This document shows, piece by piece, positions 34,460-44,300 of a stretch of 64,000 bases of DNA; within the stretch, counting starts at the first letter, position 1, and each line of letters begins with the position of its first letter. Both the position numbers and the translations under genes were made by a program. This stretch comes from Chenopodium formosanum (Eukaryota; Streptophyta; Magnoliopsida; Caryophyllales; Amaranthaceae), in the NCBI GenBank assembly GCA_024500155.1, contig CM044868.1:29547165-29611164 (forward strand), given 5' to 3'. The notes beneath the pieces were generated by a model. The model saw only the letters and a list, made by a program, of their open reading frames with translations. It did no database searches and was not told where the DNA came from.

Positions 34460-34482
34460 TTAATAATCTCATGGATTATGAA
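34460..34482 (+). other. LTR hairpin, E2 version
   Basis: TTAATAATC / GATTATGAA: 8 of 9 pairs, loop of five. Pairs are kept although the bases differ from E3, E4 and SOLO. Partner in the 3' LTR at about 41708-41730. Confidence 0.6.
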
Positions 34483-34706
34483 TGGGGTGTAACCTTCACG
34501 GGTCAATCGTTGTTGCCTATCGTTGTCCCTTATCGTGGTTGTCTTTTTATGATCCGTGAACGGTTTACAAGTTCCTCAAAAACTTGTTGGCGGCTCCCTA
34601 CTTTATTTGTCCCTAATCGTAATGTCAATTCCCACTTCCTATGAGTGCCAAGCATATTCACAACATGCTTTTTAACGTAGGCGCACTTCAAACGACGCCT
34701 ACAATT

Positions 34707-34724
34707 TGGCGACTCCACTGGGGA
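34707..34724 (+). other. primer-binding site of E2 (tRNA-Arg type)
   Basis: TGGCGACTCCACTGGGGA, three bases after the LTR, of the form reported for Ogre/Tat elements (complement of a tRNA-Arg 3' end). Confidence 0.8.
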
Positions 34725-34934
34725 GGATTCTTAATTATTTATCGATTTGAGTGATCGATATTTAATTAAGATGAGTGGATGAGACTTGAAAGATTCTTGA
34801 AAAAATATTCCTGTGATTAATTTGGCATTTTTGCATCTGCATAGACGTTTTAACGTCACATTCAGGTCTGTATCGTAGGAAAAATTGGATAACTTGGTTG
34901 CGCGCAAAAGCAAACAGGGCACCAGTCAGATTTT

Positions 34935-35045
34935 CTGACTGTCGTGTCACGGCAGAGTGTGCCGTGTCACGGTACAGTGTGCCGTCTGACGGGCAGACGA
35001 CACACTGTACCGTGACACAGGAATTTCTGCCGTGTCACGGCAGTC
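34935..35045. repeat. dyad-word cluster, CCGTG type (E2 leader, proximal)
   Basis: CCGTGTCACGG, CCGTCTGACGG and their variants, about 230 bp after the PBS. Confidence 0.82.
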
Positions 35046-35554
35046 CTAAAATCAGTCCGGTGACCTATTTTCTTTTCTCACAATCGACTTCCTTCGATTT
35101 TTCTGAAAAAACGTATGTGTTCTACATGCGTCTTAGCCCCGGGGAATTAAGCTCTATCAACCCAAAAACGCTCATGGCAATAAGGGTTCATCCGAGTCAT
35201 TAAATTCACCCAAACCATGGAGTCGAGTTCGATTTCATCATGAACTCGCGGAGCCGCCCGTTGGCATACACCCTCAAGGGAGGCTGCCTTGCTAACGCGT
35301 CCAAACTCTTAACTATGGTACCCTTTTGACACCCAAATCTTGACCAATAGTTGAACATAGATCTTGACTTTAGGTTGCAAACTTTTTTTACATCATCATG
35401 CCTAAATGCTATGTGTTTGTTCGGTGCTAACCCTAATGTGCTTGCTCTTTTTGTTTGACCCATGACCGAGGGTTTTTATTCTCACATAGTAATTAGTACG
35501 GACTTAAAATCGATTAAAATCTGAAAAAATCACAAAACTGACCTGGAACTGCGC

Positions 35555-35675
35555 ACCGTGTCACGGCATGTTCTGTCGTGTCACGGTGAACAGTGCCGTG
35601 ACACGGGAAAGTCTACCGTCTGACGGTAGACTGCACCGTGTCACGACAGTTTGCACCGTGACACGGTGCCCAGGA
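35555..35675. repeat. dyad-word cluster, CCGTG type (E2 leader, distal)
   Basis: Six or so words in 120 bp, about 850 bp after the PBS; corresponds to the second leader cluster in E3 and E4. Confidence 0.82.
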
Positions 35676-35970
35676 AAGTGTCCTGTCAGTCTTGTACTCG
35701 ATTTTTGTGCGAATGCTGTGTCCAGTTTTGGGTCGTGTCTAGCTATACGGTCAAAACACGCGTCCTTAATCTTACTTAATCACTCAAATGTCGTGTTTAC
35801 ACACTTTTTTGCTTTAAGTCGTGCACCACTTTTTTAACCGTATTTTAGGGAAAGTCTTGTTTTTATGTCTTTTTTTTAAGTCGGATGGTATCCTCCCTTT
35901 AAAAATAAATAAGCAACGTTTCAAAATTCTTTTTTTTTTAAAAAAAAAAAAAATAAAATAAAATAAAATT

Positions 35971-36402
35971 GACCGTGACACGGGAATTTATCCCGTCTGA
36001 CGGGAGAAGTGTCCCGTGCCACGTCACCCTTTTTGTAAAAAAAAAAAAAAAAAAAAAAAACAAAATAGACCGTGACACGGGAATTTATCTCGTCTGACGG
36101 GAGAAGTGTCCCGTGCCACGTCACCTTTTTTTTTAAAAAAAAAAAAAATTTGACCGTGACATGGGAATTTATCCTGTCTGACGGGAGAAGTGTCCCGTGC
36201 CACGTCACCCTTTTTTTTTTAAAAAAAAAATAAAAATAAAAAAATAAATAAAATTTTGACCGTGACACGGGAATTTATCTCCTCTGACGGGAGAAGTGTC
36301 CCGTGCCACGTCACCTTTTCTTAAAAAAAAAAAAAAAAAATTTGCCGTGACACGGGAATTTATCCCGTCTGACGGGAGAAGTGTCCCGTGCCACGTCACC
36401 TA
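35971..36402 (+). repeat. E2 leader array: five dyad modules split by A/T runs
   Basis: Units start at 35971, 36068, 36152, 36258 and 36344. Each holds CCGTGACACGGG, CCCGTCTGACGGG and CCCGTGCCACGTCACC, about 57 bp in all, and they are separated by 25-50-bp runs of T and A. Spacing varies because of the homopolymers. Confidence 0.9.
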
Positions 36403-36874
36403 TTTTGAAAAGAAAAAAAAAAAAAAGAGCGTCAGTTTAGTCTTCCGTGTTAATTTGGTTCTCGAGTCAGTCATTTTGGTTATTGTTCACATGTCTAGCC
36501 ATACGATCATACCACGAGTCTTATAACATCACTTGATCACTCACGAGTCAAGTATATTCCACACACTTTCTTTATGTTTCGACTCGAGTCGTGCACCAGG
36601 TCGTTTATGATCGTATATTAGGTTCATGCACCCTTTTTTCGTCATAATAAAAAAAATGAGTGGAGTTTTCTCACCTGTTTTCAAATGTCTATTTTTTCCT
36701 TCCTTTCCTATCTTGAGCAATGAGTCAAACAATTAAGTGAATTGTTTTATTTCACAGTACTTGTTCAAGGAACAGAGATAGATCAATACGGTTCGAGCCA
36801 TTACCGCAACAATCTCTCAGATCAAATAGGCGTTCAAAGAGAACTTTGTCATCTTCGTTACTCATCACCTTTCA

Positions 36875-37054
36875 ATGGCCACTAAAGAAGACATTGAGAA
36901 CATCAACAAATCCATTGAGGCACTGTCTTCCATGATGCAAACCCTTACAACTAGGGTCACTACCATGGAACAAAACAAGGTCACTGTTTTCACCCTTGAC
37001 AAACTGAAGGAACAAATGAGTAAGATTTCTGAGGATTTCACTTATGTGGAATGA
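36875..37054 (+). pseudogene. E2 gag remnant, N-terminal fragment
   Basis: 59 codons starting MATKEDIENINKSIEALSSM and ending at TGA. It resembles in layout the N-terminus of E3 Gag (MATQEEVNDLKNQL...): a short helical, probably coiled-coil segment. The capsid that should follow is missing; the next coding-like stretch is the zinc-knuckle part. Confidence 0.65.
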
Positions 37055-37149
37055 CCTCCCACTCCTTTGAATGTGAAGGATAGACTCCTTGGAAAAACAA
37101 GAAGAACGACCATCCTTCTTCTTCGTCTTCTAAGCACGAAAATACTACC

Positions 37150-37612
37150 AACAATATAAGCCAAGTTGATCTCAATGAAGTGTTATCCCTTGATACTCCA
37201 TTGCCCAAGAAGAAAAGAACGTACACTCATTTAGGAATGACTTATGATGCGGCCTTTGATCGCCTTTACGGTCAAGCCCAATAATGCTACTAATAATATC
37301 AACATCAATGATGTGCTGGCCCTTAATGCTCCTACTCAAAGATTCCAAAGGAAAAGGAGGATTTATACGCCTTTGGGAATGACTTATGATGCTGCTTATG
37401 ACCGTCTTCATGGTAAGGGACTGATCACGCCTATTGGACCATTTCCAGAGCCAAAACCTGAAGAAAGGAGCGCCAAATGGAATCCCAATGCCTATTGCAA
37501 GTACCATCAAGGAAGGGGCCACACTACAGAGCAATGTTGGAATTTGAAGGACATCATTCAAGACTTGATGGATGCAAACAAACTTCTTGTCCCTCCAGGC
37601 GACAAGAAGTAA
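37150..37612 (+). pseudogene. E2 gag remnant, zinc-knuckle part
   Basis: Two versions of one module. The first (about 37200-37285) reads RTYTHLGMTYDAAFDRLYGQ and breaks off. The second (37244-37612) is open and reads RIYTPLGMTYDAAYDRLHGK, then ITPIGPFPEPKPEER, and a C-x3-H-x4-H-x4-C zinc-knuckle-like motif (CKYHQGRGHTTEQC), then WNLKDIIQDLMDANKLLVP and a stop. Such a nucleic-acid-binding module without capsid or enzymes may be only a relic. Confidence 0.72.
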
Positions 37613-37816
37613 TAAATACAAGGCATGCAGATCCTTTGTGCAAGATTTCATGATTTCTTTCTTTATCATTCTTCTCCATTCCCCCATTCATGTCTAGCAT
37701 AGGTTTTCCACTTTGAATTTTTTTATATGTTTCATGTGTTTCGTTCACCTTTTCCATTAATAAAATGAGCAATTTTCCTTTACATCTCGATCATAGAATT
37801 TTTCATTCATTCATTC

Positions 37817-37858
<42 letters not shown>

Positions 37859-38434
37859 ATTACCGAACTAAACTCAAGGTACACCAATGACTTGAGGCAC
37901 CTTTGCAACCATGTCATTCCCTGTTAACCGTTCAATCACATTCCATTTCTTCATCAACCATTTTGAGCCTCGTCTAACGTTTGTCCTTCATTTCTTCAAC
38001 CCACATTCACTTAACCCTGGGATTGGAAGATGTGTAATTGTATAACATTCAAAAAGCAAGTAAAAAAAAAAAAGCAGCAAAGCAACAATAAAACAATGTC
38101 TAAAGGCAAGTGTTCCAATGTCTTTGATATGAACACGTCTCAAATTGCGTCTCTCATCGAGTGCTTGGTACCGTGCCTGAGAAACATGAATGCTAAGTGA
38201 GTGATGGACCGCATGATCTGAGATTGTCTACATTGATTAAAAAGAATAAAAAAAAAATGTTGAAAATAAACTTGCAAAATTCAAAATTTTCAAATTCAAA
38301 ATTACACATCTTGGGGATTCTCTCAGGTCTTGAGCCTTTTATCCCTTTCTTCCTTAAACCATCAACTTAACCACTTTACAACCCTTGAAAGACCTCTTTG
38401 AGGTGTACATACACTTGTGCAAAGTTCGGTTAGA

Positions 38435-38494
38435 GCTACGTTCGGCCTGATTCCTAACGGATACGTAGGCAACCTCACATCGAGGTGCGGCCAC
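38435..38494 (+). other. conserved post-pol hairpin block (E2)
   Basis: Same block as in E3 and E4 although pol is gone: GCTACGTTCGGCCTGATTCC, a 4-base loop, then GGATACGTAGGCAACC and GTGCGGCCAC. CTACGT pairs with ACGTAG and ATTCC with GGAT. A short hairpin ACCTCTTTGAGGT lies upstream (about 38390-38402) where E3 and E4 have theirs. Confidence 0.6.
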
Positions 38495-38825
38495 ATTCAT
38501 ATTCATATCCATGCATGATCGAGTCAAAGAATATCCAATGCTTATCCCTACCCATTTAGAGCTAGACTTGGGGTCTTGAACCCAAATCACATTATCTTAC
38601 CCAGCCTGAAGAGTCATCATCTTTAACTCTTCTCACATCTCTTTCCATTGCTATAACCCTTGCAGCCAGCCTTAGTATCACATTCACACACTTCACTCAC
38701 ACATCCATATCCATACCAATCATCCTTCCCTTTAAGAGTCCTTTATCATGAAATCTTGTTTCAACACTGTACATGCTTCATCATATTTAAAGACAACATT
38801 CAGTAGAAGAAACATTGTATACTTG

Positions 38826-39103
38826 CTTAGCTTCCTGACCTGAGCAATGTTCATTGTTTCGCATAATGTGCTAAGAAACATTTATATATCAATGATTTCA
38901 ATCATACAAAGCATATCGTGCTTAGCTCCTTGACCTAAGCAACGTTCATTATGCAATAATCCCTATACGTGCTTAGCTTCCAGACCTAAGTGACGTTCAA
39001 AATCGCTTCTTTACACCATATATGATGCTTAGCTCCATGACTTAAGTTCATTCATCTATCGTGTCACATGATGTAATTGTCCTTAGCCTCCTGGCCTAAG
39101 AAC
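38826..39103 (+). repeat. E2 dispersed inverted-repeat units CTTAG-N9-CTAAG
   Basis: Five units at 38826, 38931, 38972, 39028 and 39082, for example CTTAGCTCCTTGACCTAAG and CTTAGCCTCCTGGCCTAAG. The arms mostly pair in each copy while the loops vary slightly. Confidence 0.7.
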
Positions 39104-39511
39104 ATGCATCATGCATACATTATTTTCAGGACCAACAATTTAATCCATACGAATCATTTCGTCTTGCTCAAGGAAGAAGTTCAAAACTTCTCTCACTTTT
39201 CATTATTTTATTTTGGGGAAGATCAAAAAAAATTTTCCAAGTTTTCATCGAAGGAAGTTCGAAAATAAAAGTTCAGTTTTCACATCTTTCTTTTTCGGAA
39301 GAAAGTCGGTACCCTCCACTCATGACAAAAATTGACGGAAAATTTTTGCTTTTGCATCTTCGTTTGCTTGTGTCTGCATACACACACACACACACACTCA
39401 CAAGTCATACACATGTCATGTCACATCAAGTCAAACTTGGTCAAGTTAGTGGTCAAGTCAATCACAGTGTATACGAATCCATTGGCAAAATTATTTTTGC
39501 AGGTCTTATCT

Positions 39512-39669
39512 ACAGCCCACGTCCGGGGACAAGCGGACCATTTACAGCCCACATCCGAGGACAAGCGGACCATCTACAGCCCACGTCCGGGGACAAGCGG
39601 ACCATCTACAACCCACGTCCGGGGACAAGCGGACCATCTACAGCCCACGTCCGGGGACAAGCGGACCAC
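39512..39669 (+). repeat. E2 32-bp tandem repeat, five units
   Basis: Near-perfect head-to-tail copies, each with CCACGTCCGGGGACAAGCGG. It is open in two frames only because the unit lacks stops. Confidence 0.92.
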
Positions 39670-39699
39670 CATCATTTCATGACGCAAGGTTCTCGATAC

Positions 39700-40095
39700 A
39701 CAGAGACTTGCAATCTCATCATCTTTCGACTTTCCTCAAGCATGGAAAGTATTATCCGGTAGATTTTTCTTCAAGTATAGAAAACCGCCAAGTCGGCTTT
39801 CCTTAGGTATGGAAAGCATCATCAGTGGATTTTTCTTCAAGTATAGAAAACCACAAAATTCCTTTGTCGGATTTCCTCAAGTATGGAAGGCATTATCGGT
39901 GGAATTCTTCAAGCATAGAATGACACCAAATTCGTTCGTCCACTTTCCTCAGGCATGGAAAGTATTATCCGTTAGCTTTCTTCAGGCTTAGAAAGGTACC
40001 AAACTCTTCAGTCGGCTTTTGTCAAGCATGGAAAGCGTTTCAATCAATGTCACTCGGTAGATTCCTTCAAGCATAGGAAAATACCAAACTCGTTT
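39700..40095 (+). repeat. E2 degenerate tandem repeats
   Basis: Roughly 70-80-bp units built on TTCCTCAAGTATGGAAAG and CTTCAAGCATAGAAAA. Position matches similar arrays in E3 and E4. Confidence 0.75.
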
Positions 40096-40189
40096 GTCAC
40101 CGAAACACCGGTGCCAGATATGTATTCTATCCCTTTACTCTTTTATCTGTGGAATTAACATTTTTTGCAGGTATCGGCGTATACAGAGT

Positions 40190-40217
40190 GATTTAGGATC
40201 GCAGAACGTCTTAAATC
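40190..40217 (+). other. conserved pre-PPT hairpin (E2)
   Basis: GATTTA / TAAATC around GGATCGCAGAACGTCT; pairing kept with base changes against E3. Confidence 0.55.
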
Positions 40218-40282
40218 ATTCTCCGTCCCTATCGACTACTTTGTCTATCGTTTTCGAAACTGACGTTTCTACAAACTCAGTC

Positions 40283-40296
40283 AAAGTGGGGACTTC
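40283..40296 (+). other. polypurine tract of E2
   Basis: AAAGTGGGGACTTC abutting the 3' LTR. Confidence 0.8.
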
Positions 40297-41951
40297 TGTA
40301 GACACCTAAAAATGTCTCCCCAAAACCAAACCCGATGATAAATAACCTTTCACCGCCACTATTAGTCGGGTTTAGTATTTAATCCCGAGAGTGCTTAAAA
40401 AATCGTATTTTATTAAATTCTTATTTTTGAAAGGTCTGTGGATTAGTCTTGATGTTTGGAAAAAGCATAGTTTTAATTTTAGCCCAAGCTTGTTAATTAA
40501 TTTTAGCCCAAACCTTTTTATTTTATTATTTTATTATTTTTGGCCCAAATATTTTATTTTATTATTTTTATTATTTTAGCCCGAATAATAAAAGTCAGAA
40601 AAAAGCCCGAAATTATAAATCGTCACTTAAAAAGCCGAAAGAAATTAGGGTTAAAATTGAATTTAGACGGAAAAATGGACTGGAACTGACCGTGTCACGG
40701 TCAAGTTTGACCGTGTCACGGGAACTCTTCCCGTCTGACGGTGGGACTTCCCGTGACACGGGAGGTCTGCCGTGACACGGAAAGTTCCGTGTCCTTTCCG
40801 CGTAAACCCTTGACGCGTTTTCCGTTCCGTTTTCTGAAAATTTCCCGCGTCACTCCAAAACTGACCGTGTCACGGGAACTTGTACCGTCTGACGGTACAG
40901 TTTAGGGTTTTTTTTATCATTTTAGGGTTCCGTGTGCTCCCTCAGCACATTTCCCTATAAATACCCCCTCATTTCTGATGTACGGGGCAACCCGATTTCG
41001 ATTGTTCTTATTTTTCTCTCTTCTATGCTCTTAACCTAAACACTAGTCTATCCTTTTCACTTCAAAATTCCTTCTTCAAGCACTCAAAGGAGTCTATATT
41101 TTACTCGAGGTTCTGTCCTTAAACCAAGGCGTGAAAGGTAGAATCGTTTGAGGGTTTGGCCCCAAAATCAACCTTATTTTATTTAATTTAATTTAGTTGT
41201 TGTTTTATTATTTCCTTGAAGTTACTAACTCATTTATTATTTTGTAGTTGCAAACAAACAGATTCAAAGTAAGGATCATGCTCTTTTTATTATTGTTATT
41301 TTTCTAACGATTTTTTATGTTGTTGGAATTATGATTAAATTGGTTTTTATATTAATATTGATTCTATTATTTATTTTGATCACCATATTGCATGTTTAAA
41401 GGGAATATGTAATTGAAAATCACGCCTAATAAGATAATTTGGACAACCTGTTTAGAATCCTTTTTAATCTTGTTATTAATTGAAGTGATCACAAATATTT
41501 TAGAATTATATGTTGCATTAATATTCAACCAATTTAGCCTAATAATAGTTTGGAGCAAATTGAATTATTGTTTGTATGCCTTTGAGATCACAGAAATGCT
41601 TTTCAATATAAGAATCGAGTAGAGGCCAATACGGGCGAATGTGACTCCATGACTCACTTTGTACCATCATCCCCGATCCTCCTTTCGTGGTTCCGAACCA
41701 TATGGAGTTAATAATCTCATGGATTATGAATGGGGTGTAACCTTCACGGGTCAATCGTTGTTGCCTATCGTTGTCCCTTATCGTGGTTGTCTTTTTATGA
41801 TCCGTGAACGGTTTACAAGTTCCTTAAAAACTTGTTGGCGGCTCCCTAATTTATTTGTCCCTAATCGTAATGTCAATTCCCACTTCCTATGAGTGCCAAG
41901 CATATTCACAACATGCTTTTTAACGTAGGCACACTTCAAACGACGCCTACA
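40297..41951 (+). mobile_element. E2 3' LTR
   Basis: 1655 bp, TATA box at 40956-40963. Same length as the 5' LTR only because one dyad unit gained and one lost cancel out (see findings). Confidence 0.93.
40685..40905. repeat. dyad-word cluster, CCGTG type (E2 U3, 3' LTR)
   Basis: Partner of 33435-33645 with one extra word at its start and one fewer at its end. Confidence 0.85.
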
Positions 41952-42275
41952 GAAACGAAAGTGTGGAAAAGTCTAGTGTTGCGGAAAGTTTTTATTTTCT
42001 TTTCTCTTCTCTCTGTTTTTGAAAACTTTATTTTAAAGAAAACAGCCAATCCAGTCTGGTTGGTCCATGGAATGGGTCCAATAGTAGTGAAGTTGGATGA
42101 GTCTTGCAAAGACCTTTCCAACGATATATTATAAGCCCAATTCCGATGAATATTGAGGAAGTTATGGCCAATTTACTAAACTGGGCCCGGTTTGAGCTTT
42201 ATGTACGGCCCAATGATCTAGGGGAGGGCCTAATATGATTTATCATTCCTAATGCAATTAGGAATGGTTTTAGTC

Positions 42276-42298
42276 TTCTAGAATCTTCTAGAAGGTTC
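42276..42298 (+). promoter_or_regulatory. perfect five-unit heat-shock element (E3 5' LTR)
   Basis: Alternating TTC, GAA, TTC, GAA, TTC, each separated by two bases (TTC-TA-GAA-TC-TTC-TA-GAA-GG-TTC), about 330 bp upstream of the TATA box. This matches the consensus bound by heat-shock factor trimers. Confidence 0.8.
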
Positions 42299-42464
42299 TT
42301 TTAATTCCTAATTCAATTAGCATTGATAAGTTGACTTTGTTGACTTTTAAGAGTTTTAATCAAAATCAAATAGCATTTTCGAAGGAATTGTATTATTTTA
42401 TCCTCCAGTACGGTAAACTTATTGGATTTTCAAAAACGTGTTAGAATCAAGACTAGCATCCAAC

Positions 42465-42560
42465 CCCAGGCCTTGGCGCCTGGAACCTAGCTTGGCCCCA
42501 GGCGCTAGCCATTAGCGCCTGGCGCTAGCCACTGGTGCCTAGCGCCAGCTAGCCAGGGTT
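42465..42560. repeat. dyad-word cluster, GCGCC type (E3 U3, 5' LTR)
   Basis: About seven half or full words such as TTGGCGCCTGG and GCGCCTGGCGCTAG, about 70-165 bp upstream of the TATA box. Confidence 0.83.
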
Positions 42561-42628
42561 GGCGCCAACCTCGTTTTGCGTGCGTCAGACTCTGTTTTGT
42601 TAAATTATCTTTTTTGGCTGATTTTCTC

Positions 42629-42636
42629 TATAAATA
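42629..42636 (+). promoter_or_regulatory. TATA box, E3 5' LTR
   Basis: TATAAATA in TTTCTCTATAAATATCG. Partner in the 3' LTR at 60185-60192. Confidence 0.68.
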
Positions 42637-43692
42637 TCGTATCAAAAACTCCGTTTTCATTCACCTACGACCAATTCATCATCTACATCTACATTCACCA
42701 ATTCTCCTCATGTTTAATTAGCATTCTTTAATTCTTCAATTCTTTCTTACTTTGTTTTTCATACAAAATTCCGCATTCACAAGATCTAGAAACACCTAGC
42801 CATATTCGAAGTTTCCTTCGCCTTAGACGTGAAAGGTTTAATTTCTGAGGGTTTGGTCTCAAATCTCTATTTCAATTATTTAATTTGATTGTTTGTTTAT
42901 TATTTTCCTTGAAGTTACTAACGTGTGTATTTTGTTATTAGAAAGAGGTACGAGGCATCAAAGTAAGTACTTTAATTGATTTTATTAATATTATGATGTA
43001 GATATCATGTTTAGATTGTTATTATGATATTCCTAGTATCATGTCTAGGGTAACTTTAGTATTAAATATGATTGCTATGATGCCTTTTATTTTCTTCCTA
43101 ATATTTATTCATATTAGTATCATGTTAGGGCTAAAGATTTGATTTTTATTGTTTAGTGACATGCTAGGGTTTGTTATTAATCTTGTTAGTATCATGCCTA
43201 GGATCTTACTTTTATGCTTTAACATGAATATTATTATTATTATGATTATTATGATTATTATTAATTATGATTGCTATGATTATGATATTCGTTATTGTTC
43301 ATGATTATTTTAATTATAATTTGTTATAATAATTGTTCATGATTATTATTGTTAATTGATATTATTTATTGCTTGATCACCTTTATGCATGTTTAAAGGG
43401 AATTTGGTACTTGTAATCACGCTGAATAAGATAATTAATAATCTTGTTTAGGTTTAATTTGATTATAATTCAAGTGATCGCCAATAATAGTTTATTTGTG
43501 CATTAATATTCAACCAACATAGATAAACAGGTTTAGGATTAATCCTATTGATTGTATGTTAATCAGAAAGCGCACATGAATACGAGCAGAATAAAGTAGA
43601 GGCCTATTATTAGGGCAGATTCAAGCTCTTTTAGGTTGGATTTGTACCTTCATCCCCGAACCCTTAATTATTTGGTTCTAGGCCTTATGGAG

Positions 43693-43773
43693 TTGACGAT
43701 CTCTTAGATCGTTAAGGGGTGTAACCTTCATCCTGTGAACGGTTTACAAGTTCCTAAAACTTGTTGGCGACTC
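43693..43773 (+). other. E3 LTR hairpins and PBS-like decamer
   Basis: Hairpin TTGACGATC / GATCGTTAA (43693-43715, one G-U), then ACAAGTT / AACTTGT with a 5-nt loop (43746-43764), overlapping TTGGCGACTC (43764-43773), which repeats the first ten bases of the PBS region. Confidence 0.6.
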
Positions 43774-43881
43774 TTTTGCTCTATCTTCTTCCCTTTTGGA
43801 CGCCACCGTACTTTAGTGTATGATCACAGTGGGGTTCAAGCTATTGGAATTTAAAGGCTTGAAATTATTCCCTACAGTTTT

Positions 43882-43899
43882 TGGCGACTCCACTGTGGA
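43882..43899 (+). other. primer-binding site of E3 (tRNA-Arg type)
   Basis: TGGCGACTCCACTGTGGA, five bases after the LTR; one base differs from the E2 PBS. Confidence 0.8.
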
Positions 43900-44164
43900 G
43901 GATTTCTATTTTAATTCCTGAATTTGTTTCGGCAATGATTTAGAATGAGTGGTTGAGACTCAAAAAGTTCTAAGTATTTCATGTGCGTAATTTTGATTAA
44001 CATTATTGTCATATGCATAAAAAGGTTCTCATTGGAAAGACCATCTGTAATGAGTCAAAAACATAGGATTTTACACGTAAGAAATTTGAGAAATATCTTT
44101 CACAACTAGGACTGAAATAACACCGCGCGAAACTGGAAGATTTGATCGAGCACAGAAAGCTGCT

Positions 44165-44300
44165 GAGGCATGTGGGAAGTAGCGTCAGGGGCCAGAGCTT
44201 GGCGCCAGACTTTTAGCCGTAGCGCCAGACGCCAGCATTGGCGCCAGGCGCTACAGTTAAAATCTGACGCCAGTCTCTGTTTACTGGCGCCAATTTCCCC
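44165..44300. repeat. dyad-word cluster, GCGCC type (E3 leader, proximal)
   Basis: Includes GGCGCCAGGCGCTA and GTAGCGCCAGACGCCA, about 290 bp after the PBS. Confidence 0.83.

Larger units (their letters stand above)
33049..34703 (+). mobile_element. E2 5' LTR
   Basis: Starts TGTAGACACC, ends CGCCTACA. TATA box 33708-33715. Dyad cluster upstream of it, conserved hairpin at 34460-34482. Confidence 0.93.
34725..36874 (+). other. E2 leader
   Basis: Long untranslated leader without supported coding sequence. Homologous segments to the E3 leader (for example near 35140-35340) alternate with dyad clusters at 34935-35045 and 35555-35675 and the array at 35971-36402. Confidence 0.7.
37613..40282 (+). 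other. E2 3' noncoding region
   Basis: No coding sequence supported. Contains a 35-base poly(A) run at 37821-37855, the post-pol hairpin block at 38435-38494, inverted-repeat units at 38826-39103, a (CA)n run near 39378-39398, two tandem arrays (39512-39669 and about 39700-40095), and the pre-PPT hairpin. Confidence 0.75.
33049..41951 (+). mobile_element. E2: Tat-derived element without pol, inserted in the E3 LTR
   Basis: 8.9-kb element with two 1655-bp LTRs, PBS, leader, gag remnants, a 3' noncoding part and a PPT, but no protease, RT or integrase. TSD GAAAC at 33044-33048 and 41952-41956. Termini TGTAGACACC and CGCCTACA, and the PBS and PPT, match the Tat elements around it, so it could have been mobilised by a relative. 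Leader and 3' region are rich in repeats. LTRs are very similar, indicating the most recent large insertion here. Confidence 0.92.
41952..43876 (+). mobile_element. E3 5' LTR, remainder
   Basis: Resumes with GAAAC (TSD of E2) and runs to CCCTACA at 43876. Contains the heat-shock-like array, dyad cluster, TATA box, hairpins and a PBS-like decamer. Confidence 0.92.

Noticed and set aside
35971..36402. ORFs of 60-115 codons across the E2 leader array on the minus strand (and one on the plus strand)
   Set aside because: They are translations of the repeat and homopolymer runs (poly-Phe/Lys), without a domain or conservation.
37821..37855. 35-base poly(A) run as the tail of a LINE, SINE or processed gene
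   Set aside because: No TSD or retroposed sequence upstream; flanked by CATTC repeats inside E2. Treated as low complexity.
39512..39669. CRISPR-like array of 32-bp repeats
   Set aside because: Repeats are directly adjacent with no spacers, lie in a plant retroelement 3' region, and no cas-like gene is present.
39322..39762. 146-codon plus-strand ORF over the 32-bp repeats
   Set aside because: Open only because the repeat unit lacks stops; overlapping ORFs in two frames show no coding bias.
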